From contig NZ_AP024109.1 of assembly GCF_016591715.1 (NCBI RefSeq), positions 1,984,001-2,048,000 of the forward strand: a stretch of DNA of 64,000 nucleotides, in the 5' to 3' direction. Source of the DNA: Mesorhizobium sp. J8. GTDB lineage: Bacteria; Pseudomonadota; Alphaproteobacteria; Rhizobiales; Rhizobiaceae. Of the stretch, positions 62,952 through 64,000 are shown in pieces; position 1 is the stretch's first letter, and each line of letters opens with the position of its first letter. The notes under the pieces were generated by a model. It ran no database searches and was not told the origin of the DNA. It saw only the letters and a program-made list of their open reading frames with translations. Position numbers and translations under genes: made by a program.

Positions 62952-63839
62952 ATGTCGACCATCGTTGCAGCACGGTCCTTGCCGGAAAACCGCATCTCGC
63001 CGGTGTTCCGCTTCGCCATGCTGCTGCCGGGCGGGCTGGTCACCTTCTTCCTGATCCTGTTCGCGCTCGGTCTGGTGGTGTTCCTCGCTTTCAGGGGCAA
63101 TGACGGCTCGCTGCTCGGCGTCGGCCTGACGGCGGAGAATTTCATCACCGTCGCCACCGACCCGCTCTACTGGACGGTGACGCTGCGCTCCCTGGTCATT
63201 GCCGGCCTCGTGACGCTCGCCACCGTCGTCACCGCCTATCCGGTCGCCTATTACCTTGCCTTTCATGCCGGGCGGCGCCGCAACCTTTTGCTCTTCCTGG
63301 TCACGCTGCCCTTCTGGACCAGCTATCTGCTGCGCGTCTTCGCCTGGAAGATCGTGCTTGCCTATAGTGGCGTGCTGAATTCCGCTTTCATCGAAAGCGG
63401 CCTCTGGAAGGAGCCGACGCTCGCCTTCCTCAACACGCCGGCCGCGGTCGTCGTCACGCTCGCCCACGCTTACGCGCCCTTCGCCATCCTGCCGATCTAT
63501 GTGGCGCTGGACACGATCCCGAAATCGCTGCTCGAAGCGGCTTCCGATCTCGGCGCGCGGCCCTTCACCAGCTTCCGCCGGGTCGTGCTGCCGAATTCAA
63601 TGCCGGGCGTGCTGGCCGCGGCGCTCGTCGTCTTCGTGCCGACGGTCGGTGATTATGTCACGCCGGCCATGGTCGGCGGCCCGGCCAGCACCATGATCGG
63701 CACGCTGATCCAGTCGCAGTTCGGCAAGGCCAATGACTGGCCGTTCGGCGCCGCACTGTCCGTTTGTGTCATGCTCGTGATCCTCTGCGTGGTGCTCGTC
63801 GCGCGCGGTGCCGACCGCAGATTCGGCAGCCGCACATGA
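62952..63839 (+). CDS. ABC permease, PotB-like (polyamine/spermidine type)
   Basis: 295 residues, six membrane segments with the EAA loop SLLEAASDLGARPFTSFRRV (about residues 196-215), as in PotB. N-terminal span is LPGGLVTFFLILFALGLVVF (about residues 25-44). Overlaps the next permease gene by 4 bases (ATGA). Confidence 0.88.
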   Translation: MSTIVAARSLPENRISPVFRFAMLLPGGLVTFFLILFALGLVVFLAFRGNDGSLLGVGLTAENFITVATDPLYWTVTLRSLVIAGLVTLATVVTAYPVAYYLAFHAGRRRNLLLFLVTLPFWTSYLLRVFAWKIVLAYSGVLNSAFIESGLWKEPTLAFLNTPAAVVVTLAHAYAPFAILPIYVALDTIPKSLLEAASDLGARPFTSFRRVVLPNSMPGVLAAALVVFVPTVGDYVTPAMVGGPASTMIGTLIQSQFGKANDWPFGAALSVCVMLVILCVVLVARGADRRFGSRT

Positions 63840-64000
63840 GCGCCCGGGCAGACACCAACAGCGACGGCCGCTGGCTCGGCCTCTATGTGCTTGCCTATCT
63901 CGTGTTCCTCTACCTGCCGGTGCTTTTGATCCCGCTCTTTTCCTTCAACAATTCCATCCAGGCGGCCTTTCCGCTGCAGGGCTTCACGCTCGACTGGTAT
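63836..64000 (+). CDS. ABC permease, PotC-like (runs off the right edge)
   Basis: 55 codons visible. Starts MSARADTNSDGRWLGLYVLA and continues with the first membrane span FLYLPVLLIPLFSF and then NNSIQAAFPLQGFTLDWY, typical of PotC N-termini. ATG lies in the ATGA overlap with the PotB-like gene. Confidence 0.82.
   Translation, partial: MSARADTNSDGRWLGLYVLAYLVFLYLPVLLIPLFSFNNSIQAAFPLQGFTLDWY

Overview
The window is GC-rich chromosomal DNA from an alphaproteobacterium. Codon use, the mosaic of ABC, RND and LysR/TetR/GntR/LacI genes, and several families of dispersed palindromic intergenic repeats point to a Mesorhizobium-like member of the Rhizobiales. I see no rRNA, tRNA, phage or CRISPR. The only mobile element is one IS481-family insertion sequence.

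Left flank (1-9534): the start of a SorC/DeoR-type sugar regulator (runs off the left edge), an AMP-forming acyl-CoA synthetase, a TetR-RND efflux operon (regulator, lipoprotein adaptor, permease) and a flavin-dependent NtaA-type monooxygenase.

Core island (9607-33827): what looks like a complete aerobic route from trimethylamine to glutamate-bound C1 units. Tmm (32469-33827) oxidises trimethylamine to its N-oxide. Tdm (11557-13926, DUF1989 + GcvT fold) demethylates the N-oxide to dimethylamine. The four-gene dmm operon (27413-31257) converts dimethylamine to methylamine. GmaS, MgsABC and MgdABCD (14185-23674) carry methylamine through gamma-glutamylmethylamide and N-methylglutamate. Two APC permeases and a block of small membrane proteins (23761-27117) are interleaved, with no ABC-type N-oxide importer. 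An XRE-cupin regulator sits in the middle, and related palindromes lie in front of most of the operons.

Right of the island (33910-48334): a peptide/opine-type ABC transporter with a fused double ATPase and two paralogous Tat-exported binding proteins, two enolase-superfamily enzymes, a FCD-type GntR regulator, a tandem DUF427 protein, two LysR regulators and a BesD/HalD-like 2-oxoglutarate oxygenase that keeps its iron-binding Asp. One permease gene has ATC where its start codon should be.

Right part (48419-64000): a second RND pump operon (small protein, permease, adaptor) divergent from a TetR gene with a doubled operator; a methyltransferase whose stop codon lies in the target duplication of the IS481 element; a sugar ABC operon ending in a LacI regulator; a fumarylacetoacetate-hydrolase-fold enzyme; and an amine-type FAD oxidoreductase followed by PotB/PotC-like permeases (the last cut by the right edge).
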